The notes below the pieces were generated by a model that had not been told where the DNA came from, did not search any database, and worked only from the letters and a program-made list of their open reading frames with translations. Both the position numbers and the translations under genes were made by a program. From Pseudocercospora fijiensis CIRAD86 (taxonomy: Eukaryota; Ascomycota; Dothideomycetes; Mycosphaerellales; Mycosphaerellaceae): a DNA stretch of 64,000 nt. Location: NCBI RefSeq assembly GCF_000340215.1, contig NW_006921557.1:62001-126000 (forward strand), in the 5' to 3' direction. This document shows positions 50,501-61,175 of the stretch, in pieces. Every line of letters starts with the position of its first letter. Position 1 is the first letter of the stretch.

Positions 50501-50589
50501 ACGACTACCTAGTACACGAATCTCGGTAATAATGCTGTCGTAGGCATCGCCGCCGGAAGCGGATCTACCCGAGCCCGAATCCGAACTAA
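47509..50589 (+). pseudogene. gag: gag-protease ORF of the LTR element
   Basis: ATA 47509 (former ATG) starts a Ser/Glu-rich N-terminus; the frame ends at TAA 50587-50589 (about 1,026 codons). Residues about 90-310 form a helical gag region with KDNLAEYGLEEESD and REYRDRDSRRIKGSRT-like segments. A CCHC zinc knuckle (C-x2-C-x4-H-x4-C, 48634-48675) marks the nucleocapsid. Basic and Lys-rich linkers follow. A retropepsin-like domain lies near residues 790-920: MLNNSLELLIIS at 49951-49986, followed by ADPNTLIILGR-like sequence. The catalytic triad, expected as Asp-Asn/Ser-Gly, reads Asn-Asn-Ser through RIP-type changes, so the protease would be dead. The product would be the capsid/nucleocapsid and processing enzyme. 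Other stops are TAG for Gln/Trp. The pol ORF lies in the -1 frame. Confidence 0.88.
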
Positions 50590-50605
50590 CTAATTAGAGC
50601 GCCGA

Positions 50606-50633
50606 GCTAATGCTACCCCGGGGGTATTATTAG
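50606..50633. repeat. Inter-ORF palindrome H2
   Basis: Near-palindrome GCTAATGCTACCCCGGGGGT plus ATTATTAG. It begins 17 bp after the stop of gag-protease and ends just before the pol frame. Confidence 0.88.
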
Positions 50634-50636
50634 GAA

Positions 50637-53600
50637 TCTAACGTTTTCGCCGGAATTATAAATTAGGATCACTAGCTACATACCTACCGACTTAAGGAGA
50701 CTTCTAATAAAGTTTACGCGCTATTCTATTACGCTAATCTCCGGGCCTAACGTTAAAGAGAGAGGGCTCGGGTATTACGAGCGGTTAGTGTATATACCCT
50801 ATATAAGAGGGTAGCTAATAAGATTAAGCCTATAAAAGGTAGCGTATATATAACCGATAGGTCTAATCCTAGCGGAAATCCTAACTAGCGATAAAAGTGC
50901 CTTAACCGCGAAGCGATATTAACACCTAGGGATAGTCTATACGACTAGAGGTATATTACTAAAAAGTTCTCCGCTATTCCTAGGGGATCGAGGCTAACGC
51001 CGGAGAGACTAGCGAATATTAAACCTAGCATCGAGCTTTCGGATCTTAAACTAGATTTGCTATACGAGCTTCTATACAACCGCGAAGCCGTATTAGTATA
51101 TAACTTTACGTATCTAGGTAGGATTAACCCGGAGGTTGCCCCTCTATAGAGGATCCGAACGATCGAGTATAAGCCTTAGGCTTACCTAGGGTTTAAGCTA
51201 AACCTAAGCCTAAGAGGTATAGTTAAGGATATAATACGGCAGCGTATAAAGGCTAGCACCTTAGAGCCTTCCTATGCCTCGTATCGCAATCTATACTTCC
51301 TAGTTTAGAAGAAGATAACCCCTAGGGAGCTAAAGAAGTATCGGCTAATTAACGCTATATAGAAGTTCAATATAGTTACGATTAGAGATGCTAATCTTCC
51401 TCCGGAGACTAATAGGTTCTTAGAAGCCTTTGCTAACTGTGTAGTAGCCTCGCTAGTTAATGTGTTCTCGGGCTACGACTAGATACCTCTCTACCCTAAT
51501 AGCCGGGACCTTACTAGTTTCGAGACACCTCTTAGGCTATACAGATAAACTACCCTTCCCTAAGGGGCAACTAACTCCGTAGCCTAGTTTATTCGCATTA
51601 TAAACTAAGTCCTCGCGGCCTATATCTCCTATATAGCGATACCTTTCCTCGACGATATCGGTATTAAGGGCCCTAAAACTAGGTACGATAATAAAGAAGT
51701 AGAGCCTAGCATCCGTAGGTTCTTTCTCGAACACATTTAGAACCTCGATAGTGTCCTCTACGACCTAGAGCGAGCTAACCTAACGATATATAGGGAGAAG
51801 CTTTAGCTCCTATGTAAACGAATAAACATTGTCGGGTTTGTAACTAATAAGAACGGCCGCTATCCTAATAATATACGGGTCCTAAAGATTGTTTCCTAGC
51901 TAGACCCTACCTATTAGAAAGATGTCCGGATCTAGCTTAGAGTAGTCTCCTACTTCCGTATCTAGGTCGAAAACTTTACGTTAGTATACAAGCCTCTATA
52001 CGCCTTACTTAAAAAGGATATAGAGTTTGTATAGACCTCCGTTTACTAAGCCGCTAAGGACAAGGTTACTAAGGCGCTTGTTAGCGCGCCTACGCTTACC
52101 TCTATTAACTACTCGGAAGGCGTAGGTCTGCTAATTGTTACTATCGACTCGAGCGGGGAAGGCTACGGCGAGATACTAATATAGTGTAATCGTAAGGAGC
52201 CCTCCTTACGTTACCCTATCCGGTACGAGTCCGGTTTATAGAAACCTATCGAAGCCCGATACGATACTAGCAAGCGAGAGTGCCTTAGTGTCTATAAGGC
52301 TCTTAAGAAGTTCCGACCTTAGCTCTTTAGAGTGTTCTTTCGCCTAGAAGTCGACGCTTAGACGCTAGTCTATTAACTTAACCGTATAGCCTCCGACCTA
52401 CCTAACTCTACGATAGCTCGGTAGGTTGCCTAGATCTATTTGTTTAATTTCGACGTTTTCTATATTCCTAGCAAGAAGTATACTAGGCCGGATAGCCTTT
52501 CTAGGAGGCCTGCTATAGAAGAGGACATCGCCGAGATAATAGAAGAAGAGGATGTCGACGCGGTTATTAACCGTACCTTCTTTACTACCTTCTATATTAA
52601 TACTATACCGGTAATTACTAGGCCTACTGCCGACGACTAACCTAGTAACTAGCCTAACGAAGACCCTACTACTAACGACGAGGGCTAGGACGATGCTAAG
52701 GCGGGCGAACTAGGTAGGGATAATATCCTTAATAGGGTCTACTCCGACGACTCCTATAATATCGCCTACTTCCTTACCTATACGAAGAGAGCTCCCGGTC
52801 TATTAAAGAGTTAATACCGTCGTATTATTCGCTATTCTCGGAGGTTCCTTATTAAGGATCGTATCCTTTAGCGATAGGCTATAGTTAATACACCGCTCTA
52901 GCGTATTATTAACGATCTAGTAGCCCGACAAGAAATCCTTCGTTCCGTTTACGATAAGCTCGGCTATCGGGCGGCGGAGGGCACCTTCGATGTCCTTCGT
53001 CGACGCTACTAGTAGGACGGCGTATAGGCTAATGTCTCCCGCTACTATAAGAGCTATCCTAAGTGCAACTTTAGGAATAGCTACCGGCGTCTAGGAGAGC
53101 TACGTATCCCTACTACCTAGTTAGTTAGGGAGCGGTAGTATAGCGATAGGGTCTATCTTAGCCGCAATAATAGCCTATATATTATTCGAGAGGGTCTTTC
53201 TTAATAGCCGGAGGCCTATTATTTCTACAAGGGTTGCGGTGCTATTAATGCCCGTAATATAGCTACCTTCCTATTTAAGGATCTGTTTTGCCGCTAGGGA
53301 ATACCTTACGAGATTATCTTAGACAACGCTACGAACAATATAGCTAAGGAGGTTTAAGCGCTACTTGTTTCGTATAGGGCTAAGAACGTTCGTATCTCCC
53401 CGTACTATCCCTAGTCGAATGCTATTGTTAAGCGCGGCTATCGGTCGTTAATTAATGCCCTGTCTAAGATAACTAATAGTAGCGATAGATTAGTTCCTAT
53501 TTCTACCCGCGTCCTAGCCCTTCTCTAGGCAGACCGAACTACTATTGTCGACACGACTAGACTTACACTAGCGGAACTTATAATTAGGAGGGACGCCGTT

Positions 53601-54350
53601 CTTCCTATTAAATTGTCCTACCGCACGTACGGCGTTTACGATTAGGGGTCTGTTCGTACTAGGGCAGATCTTCTTGCCCTACGGGCTAAGGCTCTTAAGG
53701 ATATAACTACGACTTCTTAGGAGGGTCTTGCTCGACAACGTCGCCTTCGGGAGGAAGCTAAGCAGTATTTTAATAACTATAATACTGTTGATTGGGAACC
53801 TCTAAAGGTTAGCGATATAGTCCTTCTATACCGGTCCGAACTAGAGTATAGTTACTCCTATAAGCTAGCCTTTAAGTAGAAGGGTCCTTATAGAGTAAAG
53901 GAGGTCCTTTACTCGGGTTCCGTATACCTTCTTTAGGAGCTAGATAGCGCTATATTAAAGCACTCTCACCCTCGGGCTAATCTAAAGAAGATCGTTGAGT
54001 TGCGCGAACCTACCCGCTCTCCGCCGACCGAGGAGGAAGTTAGTGCCTCTATAGACCCTCTACCGTCCTTAGATGCCTATCGGGAGGAGGATCCTACCGC
54101 TATTATAGATCCTGTTCTGCCTAAGAGCTATGCCTATCCCTAGATTCTTCTTAGTAAGCTATTAGGAATAACTTAAGAACAAAGGGAGGGTTATATACGG
54201 ATTAACTATATATAGAGCGTTTCCGATATTGATTCCGATTCTAATAGTAAACTAGACTTCTAGCTATCTAACTCTAACTCCGAGGAACCTAACTAGTCTA
54301 GCGATAAAGACCGCCTAGAATTATAGCTAGACGACCCCGAGACTAAATAA
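50637..54350 (+). pseudogene. pol: pol ORF: reverse transcriptase, RNase H, integrase
   Basis: The frame, at -1 to gag, can be followed from about 50637 to TAA 54348-54350 (about 1,235 codons). No ATG is left at its start. RT occupies about 51100-51990, with KKITPRELKKYRLINAI, then NVFSGYD, and the active-site box FLDD intact at 51645-51656. RNase H follows at about 52130-52510, ending in FYIPSKKYTRPDSLSRRP, the usual end of RNase H in gypsy elements. Integrase spans about 52930-53700. It has an HHCC-type zinc region (SYPKCNF keeps the cysteines), and the D,D,E core reads ILDNA near 53319 and NAIVKRG at 53418-53438, where the catalytic Glu has become Lys (TGAG to TAAG). A C-terminal beta-rich region ends in an acidic Ser/Asp tail. 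No clear chromodomain was seen. Confidence 0.9.
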
Positions 54351-54612
54351 TTGCTTGCTCTTCCTTACCTCTATCTACCTCTACTACGTTGCTTCCTTAC
54401 TCTTATCGATCGTTCTCCGCGCTATTAATATAGTGCCGCCCTATACCTTTAGTCCTTACCTATTATCTGTTCCTACTAATGTTTATGCTCTCGTTTATTG
54501 CTTTTAGTTTATCCTATTGTTGTCTTTTGCTTTTGCCTTTACCTTCGATTAATGTTGCTATAACTTTATTCCTTCGCTCTTGTTTCCTTAGATAGAACTA
54601 TACGAGGCGTGT

Positions 54613-54646
54613 TTTCCTAATAATATTCCGGGGGTAGTATTAGGAA
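54613..54646. repeat. Inter-ORF palindrome H3
   Basis: TTCCTAATAATATTCCGGGG and mirrored half GGTAGTATTAGGAA. It lies 260 bp after the pol stop and has the longest arms of the five. Confidence 0.88.
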
Positions 54647-55047
54647 GATAGCCGAACCTAACCCCTCTACCCTTCTAGGACCACTTCCCTCTAGATTCCT
54701 AGTCTCTAGCAACCGCCCTTAGGTAGCAACGATAACAAGATACTCCGCTAGAGAAGATTGTTCCTGCCCTAATTAGCATTAGTTACGTAGGATACTAAGA
54801 AAGGGAGGATCCCTCTCCCTTCCTAGCTCTTAGATAGACGTAGCAACCTAGGCCTATAGCCTCTAAGAATAGGGACCTTAGGCCGCTAAGCTTAGTATCT
54901 AGAAGAAAGAAGAACGTACGGGCTACGTTTACATACCTACTACTGCGAAAGGTAATGCTACATCTATAACGATAGTGCTATAGGCTAATACAAGCTGCGC
55001 TAGGCCTAGGCGATTTGCTCCTAGTTGCCGAGCATCTCTAGAGAAAA

Positions 55048-55075
55048 GCTAATACTACCCCGGGGGTGTTATTAG
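55048..55075. repeat. Inter-ORF palindrome H4
   Basis: GCTAATACTACCCCGGGGGT plus GTTATTAG, 420 bp before the third ORF. Confidence 0.88.
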
Positions 55076-55498
55076 TCCCGCTAGCCTTACTACTATAGAT
55101 TACTACTAGGTACTCGAACTAACTAGTTACATTTCGAGTGCGTAGGAATCTACGAAAGCTAGAGGTTAACAAAGGCGCGTAGTCGCTACTAGTAATTAGC
55201 TAGATCGATTGTTAAACTTTAGCCGCTCTACTAATAAAGGAGTCTCGTATATAGCTTTACTTTTTAGGGTCTATATGTAATCGTTATCCGTTTGCTTTAC
55301 CGGAACATATAGACTACGCTACCTTCGCACCCTATTTAAGGCGAGCCTTCTAAGCCCTTTCTTCTACTCGAATACTAACTAACTTACTACCGCCTACCCC
55401 TCCCCCCCTCTTCTATCTAAACCCTTTAATTATTATTAACAAGCTACGAACGTTTTTGCAAGCTCGTTACTAACTCCTTTCCGCTCCGGTCGACTAAG

Positions 55499-58234
55499 AT
55501 GTCTTCCGGCGCCCTAAATCCGCTAGGCGCTAGCAGTAGCGGCAACCTACGAGCCCTAAACCTAGGCGTACTAGTCCCGATCGAAGCCCTATCCGATAGC
55601 GCCTTAGCTACTACAACTAGCCTCGAGCACTGCTTCTAGATCGTTACCGGCCTTAAAGATCCTTAAGAGAAGATCTAGAACGCTCGCACCCTACTACGCG
55701 TTATCGATAGGAATATTAAGAAGGCTACTATCTTAGTTACGTACGGTATAAACAACTTACGTTAGTCTATCGGTAAGCGTATCTTTAAGCGCGAGGTTCT
55801 TAACGATATAGATATTAAACAAGCCTTTCCTATCGTCTATAGCCTCGAGACTGCCGGTACCTAGATTCGTTTACGCTTTAAGACCCTCGACTAGGCCTTC
55901 GAATATTAGGGAGGACTAAGTAGTCTTCCTAAGAGCTTTATTAACTTCGCCTACGGTAGATAAGAGCGTATAAAGCAGGTCTCTTCGTTCGTTAACAAGT
56001 ACAAGGTCCGTCGTTAAGGCGCCGAGCACCTTTCCCGCACTATAATCTATCGTATATCTACCGCTAGTAAGAAGGTAGGCAAGCAGTCGCTTAACTTGTC
56101 CTTTGCGCTTAACGACTTTACGACATCCTACTAGAAGCGGCACTACGATGCAATTGTCTAGGTCGATCTCAACGTATAGATAACTAAGGATCTACTAAAA
56201 GAGAAGGGCTATCGTATTAATAGTATAGGCTTTATTGTTAAAGGTTAAGAGGCTCCTATCGTTAATGTCCTTAAACGTAAGGCTCTTCGCCTAGAAACAG
56301 AGGCCGATACAGCTACTAGTCTCGCGCTCGCTACGGAGATATAGGCTTAAGACCGTCGCTCGACCCGTAACCGTAAAGTCCCTTAGGAAGTTAAAGACGA
56401 GCGCGCTAAGGCCGAAGTAGCGCGCAAGAAGGTATTGTATGCTCGCTAGGCTCTCCGCAAGGCTACTAAGAAGTACAGCGCCCCTTCTAGTACTAACTAT
56501 AGTACTAACTATAGTAACTCGGATATTAATATACTAGATATACTACTAGAAGATGTCTCCTCCGAAGGCTCCTTTAGCGAGCGTAGAGATAGAGGGCTCT
56601 CGCCGATCCTGTTAACTAAGAACATCTATAGTTCTTATAAGGGCGACTCTATTGCGTACCTTATTACTAAGATCGATATAGTTCCTAAAGCCGTAATAGG
56701 CGAAGCTCCTACCGCCCTCTCTATCTATTAACAGCTCGACGACCTTAGTAAGCTAGGAGAAGAGCCGTTCTCTATATATGCTAACTATATTAAGAAGGCC
56801 GCTAAGGTCTATAGTCTCTATGCTAGTACTAAGGCGAGTGTCCTCGTCGGTCGCCTATTAAAGATTAGTCGCAAGGTTCCTAATCTAGACGCCTTCGCTA
56901 CCCTTAAGGCTAATTAGGCCTATACTAACTAGTTTCCTAGACGCCCTATTGCCGCCCCGATATCTCTAGGACTCTACGCGTTCAACCCTACTAGTACTAT
57001 TACTCGCGCCCTTACGCTAACGGATCGCTAGAGCAAGTTCGTTACCGGTATCCTTAGCTAAGGCACTTCCTTCGACCGCTTTCGCTAGACTAGCAATACT
57101 ATCTTCCCTTAAGTCTTTAGTTAGTTATAAGAGCCTCGTAGAGTATATCTTCCTTTCCTTATCGACCTAATATAGGAGGAGTTTAAAATATACCTTTAGT
57201 ATATACGTGCGATGCCTAAGTCTAAGCAAGAAGGCCGTAATACCCTTTAAACTTATAGTGTAAGCAACTAAATCGTCCGCTAGTACCCTGCCCTATAGCT
57301 CTTAGCTATCGCCCTTCGACCTAATTACGTATATAAGCTTATCTCCGTCCCTAAGCCTACTAAGTTCTTTAAGGTTAGCGGTACTTACGAAAACTGTCCT
57401 TCTAAGGAGTCTGCTCGTCTTAGACAAGATATAGTTAAGCTCGTAGCTAGCGAGGGTGCTAGTTACCTGCGCATTAAGGTCTGCCTTATATCTAAGGATA
57501 AGACTAGCTACTCTACTATTATCGAAGGTATATATTAGCCCGAGGTCTTTACGAACTAGGTTGAGAAGCTTAAGGCTCGTAGCCTAGTCCTACTAAGTAA
57601 GATCGGTAAGATTACTAACAAGCACCTTACCGACGACAACCTCGACTACATATTCGATAGTTAGCCTAATAGTAAGGGGCGCAAAGCGGAGTAGATCCTT
57701 AATTCTCTAAAGGAGTACGAGGTCTCTATTTAGATACTATACCTACTATATAGTAATCTAAAGACTAAGAGTAACCGTATATTAATTGACCTAGGCTACT
57801 CTCGCGTTATTAACGGTACTAAGGTTAAGGGCTACGAGAACTTAACAGTCTCTTAGGTTGCTAAAGCATACCGCAATCTAACCGCCCTCCTAGCCTCTAA
57901 CTCCTTCGTACTATTCGCTTTCCCTACGGCTATCTTAGTCGAAGGCCTCGGCTACATCTCCGACGCTCTAGTTAGTAGGATTCCTTAGTTAAGTTACGTT
58001 GTTTAGAACGAAGTTAAACAGATCCTCTAGCTTAATAACGAGGGACTTAAGGAATATCTATACGATTAGGAGAAGGCTACGACGGAAAAGGCTATTAACC
58101 TCCTCGTTAATTAAGCTTTCTACGAGGGATAGTACTTCGGTACTAATAGCTTTAACGCATGCGGAGGAGATTTCGAAAACCGACTAGCAGATAAGGTTAT
58201 TGCTAGTAAGGATTACGGCGCGTTAAAGCAATAG
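55499..58234 (+). pseudogene. Third ORF of the LTR element, unknown cargo protein (about 911 aa)
   Basis: An intact ATG at 55499 opens a frame that runs without a frameshift to tandem stops TAG-TAA at 58232-58237; internal stops are RIP type. The N-terminus is Ser/Gly/Leu-rich (MSSGALNPLGASSSGNLR). Residues about 280-330 are Lys/Arg/Ala-rich and probably helical (EVKDERAKAEVARKKVL). A Ser/Asn/Tyr-rich linker follows near 325-350. The C-terminal half alternates globular segments (LRIKVCLISKDKTSYSTIIE; KTKSNRILIDLGYSRVING; LVEGLGYISDALVSRI). I recognise no domain, and it is not an obvious envelope, transposase or RNase H copy: I see no signal peptide and no clear membrane segment. It sits between palindromes H4 and H5 and may have its own promoter. 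Three minus-strand or out-of-frame ATG ORFs over it are shadows. Confidence 0.75.
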
Positions 58235-58289
58235 TAAGTCTATATAGTATTGCTTAGGAAGTTGTTTTTACATAATTATAGCATCTAGG

Positions 58290-58315
58290 ATTAATACTAC
58301 CCCGGGGGTATTATT
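58290..58315. repeat. Inter-ORF palindrome H5
   Basis: ATTAATACTACCCCGGGGGT plus ATTATT, 53 bp after the stops of the third ORF. Confidence 0.88.
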
Positions 58316-58409
58316 GCGGAGTTCTAAGAATAGCCTTAGCTAAGAGCGCTAAGGATGCGTATATGTTTGTTTTAAGCGCGTATAATATAAAACGTATCTA
58401 GTTAGATAC

Positions 58410-58424
58410 GAAGAAAGGGAGGGA
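58410..58424 (+). other. Polypurine tract
   Basis: Fifteen consecutive purines (GAAGAAAGGGAGGGA) directly before the 3' LTR, the expected priming site for plus-strand synthesis. Confidence 0.9.
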
Positions 58425-58703
58425 TATTAGCTAGTAACCGGCCCTACACCTATAGGCTAGTTTTGAGCCTATATAAGAGGCCTCCTTCTATAGAGTAGAT
58501 AGATTATCAACCTCGTATAGCACATTGTTTATATTACACTTCTACAATGCCTATATTGCAGGGCTCTAGTTATCAGCCTAAGCGATAGTCTCGTTATCCT
58601 ATCTTACTAAACATAGCTGCCTATATTGCTATAGGTTATATTACCCTCGGTAGCCTATACTATTGCTACGAGTAGTAGTAGTAGTGTTGGTTTCCGTCCT
58701 TTA
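58425..58703 (+). repeat. 3' LTR
   Basis: 279 bp, same length as the 5' LTR. All 11 differences are C/T or G/A in CpA/TpG context. Confidence 0.95.
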
Positions 58704-59490
58704 ATATGCTTAGCTAGGACGATAGTAACTAGCCGCACTAGACGTTCGGCTTTAATTAGGAGCCCGCGAGGTAGTATTTAGCGTTAGCTAAAGTCGCTAT
58801 AGTATTCGGTAGGTTACTAGAGTACTAGGATAAAGATAACCTAGTAGACGAATACCGACTATAGTAAGGGTAGATTACGTTTATAGCGTTATTTAACGCT
58901 ATAGCTCTAGTAATACGCCCGCCTTACCTATCCGTAACCTACTAGCCGACGGCCTAGACTAGACGGGCTAAGTGCTATACTTCGGTCTGCCTATATTATA
59001 CGAGACGGTAGTTCTCTAAACTATTTAAGGACGTTGTCTAGCAACCGTAGTAGGGGTTAGATACATCGACGTAGAAGGATATATTGCGAGTATTCCTTAT
59101 TATATATCGCTAGAGAAGCTAGTATACGAGTCGATATATAGTCGAAGAGCTACTCGATGCCTTAATAGTACTAGACGCCGACACCGAACCTTCCTACGAC
59201 TAGAATATAATCGCTAGTATAGTAGCGGATATAGAAGCGTATACTCTCTCCGATACGGAGTTTAGTAGACATAATCTAGCGGATAAGATGCTAGTACGGC
59301 TCTCGGTGTATATATTACCCGTTATTCTAGTATCGACTAAAGGACGAGATAATAAGGGAAGGTAGGCGGTATTGCGGTACCTATTATTAGGTTCTAATTA
59401 TACGCGCTTTAACCTACGTACTAGCGACTTTAATATACGAAGCGAAGCGGTCTAGTATAGGTTACGGTGCTTATAGCATAATAGAGTATA
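58704..59490 (+). pseudogene. Gene interrupted by the LTR element, 3' part
   Basis: When the element and one ATAT are removed, AAT AT joins G CTT AGC and the frame of 46080-46410 continues as LNMLSQDDSN-like sequence. The downstream part reads as protein to about 59490 (ALAKVAIVFGRLLEY, FIALFNAIALVIRPPYLSVT, YIVEELLDALIVLDADTE). It is probably helical. I recognise no family. Only RIP-type stops interrupt it. Confidence 0.6.
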
Positions 59491-59595
59491 TATATATATA
59501 TATTAGTAGTCGGACGTATAAAGGTTAGTTACTATAGATACGTAATAATATTTACATAATCCTATATAAAGTAATTTGTATACCGTTACAGCCTA

Positions 59596-60600
59596 GATAT
59601 TTTGCTATTAGTTAAAGAGGTCAGTATACGATATAATAGCTTATAGATTTTGTTATCTAGCAAAGTAGGTAGTATACGATACGCTAATTTAGAGGGTTTG
59701 CCGTCTAGCAAACGGGTCGGTATATAAGATAGCAGCCTATAGATTTTGCTATCTAGCAAAGAGGTCGGTATGCAAGATAGCAGCCTACGGATTTTGCTAT
59801 CTAGCAAAGAGGTCGGCATATAAGATAGCTACCTATAGATTTTGCCGTCTAGCAAACGGGTCGGCATACAAGATAGCAGCCTATAGATTTTGCTATCTAG
59901 CAAAGAGGTCGGTATACAAGATAGCAGCCTACGGATTTTGCTATCTAGCAAAGAGGTCGGCATATAAGATAGCTGCCTATAGATTTTACCGTCTAGCAAA
60001 CGGGTCGGTATATAAGATAGCAGCCTATAGATTTTGCTATCTAGCAAACGGGTCGGCATATAAGATAGCAGCCTATAGACTTTGCTATCTAGTAAAGAGG
60101 TCGGTATACAAGATAGCTACCTATAGATTTTGCTATCCGGTAAAGAGGTTATTATATAAGATAGCTGCCTATAGATTTTATTATCTAGCAAAGAGGTCGG
60201 TATATAAGATAGCAGCGTATAGGTTTTGCTATCTAGCAAAGATGTTATTATATAAGATAGCAGCGTATAGATTTTGCCGTCTAGCAAACGGGTTAGCGTA
60301 TAATATAATACTACTTTCAATTCGCCGTCTAGTAAACGGGTCGACACGTAAGATAGTAGCGTATAGATTTTAATATCTAGTAAATAGGTCGATATACGAT
60401 ACACTATCTCGGATGTTTTACTATCTAGTAGATAGGCCAATATATAAGATAACAACCTATAGATTTGCTATATAGCAAAATAGTCGTCGTATAAGATAAT
60501 AGCCTATAGGTTTCGCTATATAGCGAATAGGTTAGTATATACGATAGTCGCCTAAGGGTTTGACCGTCTAGTAAATAGGTAAGTGTATATAATAGGGACC
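59596..60600. repeat. 48-bp minisatellite, about 20 units
   Basis: Unit is roughly GATTTTGCTATCTAGCAAAG, then AGGTCGGTATACAAGATAGC, then AGCCTACG. Its core TTTGCTATCTAGCAAA is a variant of the family II palindrome. The period is a multiple of three, which is why the minus strand shows false 76-112-aa ORFs with a 16-residue repeat (SLLDSKIYRLLSYIPT). Units decay towards the right end after about 60300. Confidence 0.92.
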
Positions 60601-61175
60601 TATAAGGCGAGTTAGGATTATCGGAAGTAGAGAAGTATTAGAGAGAACTATTAGGGTAAGAGCAATAAGGGAGTGAAATATAGCAAACTATTATAGAGTA
60701 AACTATACGGGAGTAAGACATTATAGAGTAAACTAGATCCTAGAGCCAAATATTCTAGTATTACAATGTTCGAGCACATAGCGTAGGCGCGGCCGTGCGT
60801 CCTCTAAATACTAAATAGGGACATTAGAATGTTTGTACTAAAAGGTTTGCTTTCTATTAGTAGACCTCGCCTACGGCCGCAGAATTCGCCCGTAGCCGTT
60901 TCTTCTCGTTGCCCCTAAGAGTCGGTTATATGCCTACGTATTGTTTATATACGACTCCCTTTACGTCGCTCCTACGCAAAGTTTAGACAATCTACCTTCG
61001 CGTCCTAAGTCTCGCTAATCTATCCTAGCGTAAATATAGCTACTAGACAATCTATTCTTTTTATTAGCAGCTTGTTACTTTATACTATTACCTTACTATT
61101 ATAGCAGATTACTAGCCCCTTTATTGTATATAAGTATAGGTTTCTTCTTTACAAGTACAACGCGCGTCTAATAGA

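Larger units (their letters stand above)
54351..55498 (+). other. Spacer between pol and the third ORF
   Basis: Holds palindromes H3 (54613-54646) and H4 (55048-55075), two purine tracts resembling the one before the 3' LTR (about 54180 and 54797-54809), and further down a TATTTAAGG box (about 55332) followed by C/T-rich sequence (55340-55420). The last part looks like a fungal core promoter for the third ORF. Confidence 0.6.
46411..58703 (+). mobile_element. Ty3/gypsy-type LTR retrotransposon with an extra ORF (12.3 kb)
   Basis: Two 279-bp LTRs (46411-46689 and 58425-58703) bound the element, with a flanking ATAT duplication (46407-46410 / 58704-58707; 5 bp if the terminal A is counted out). 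Ends are TA...TA, the RIP form of TG...CA. Internal order is leader with hairpins, gag-protease ORF, RT-RNaseH-integrase ORF, a spacer with a promoter-like stretch, a third ORF of about 911 codons, and a purine tract before the 3' LTR. The RT before integrase order places it in Ty3/gypsy (Metaviridae). It is less RIP-damaged than its surroundings but inactive: catalytic residues of protease and integrase are changed. I do not recognise a primer-binding site after the 5' LTR. Confidence 0.93.

Noticed and set aside
52440..52640. Separate 66-aa gene
   Set aside because: It is an uninterrupted stretch of the pol frame (end of RNase H), not a gene of its own.
55499..58234. Envelope-like gene
   Set aside because: No signal peptide or convincing membrane segment is visible, and the protein is largely hydrophilic.
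59586..60455. Three minus-strand ORFs of 76-112 aa with a 16-residue repeat
   Set aside because: They are produced by the 48-bp minisatellite, whose period is a multiple of three; no start region or non-repeat domain exists.
59596..60600. Possible CRISPR array
   Set aside because: The units are head-to-tail repeats without unique spacers, no cas genes are present, and the sequence is eukaryotic.
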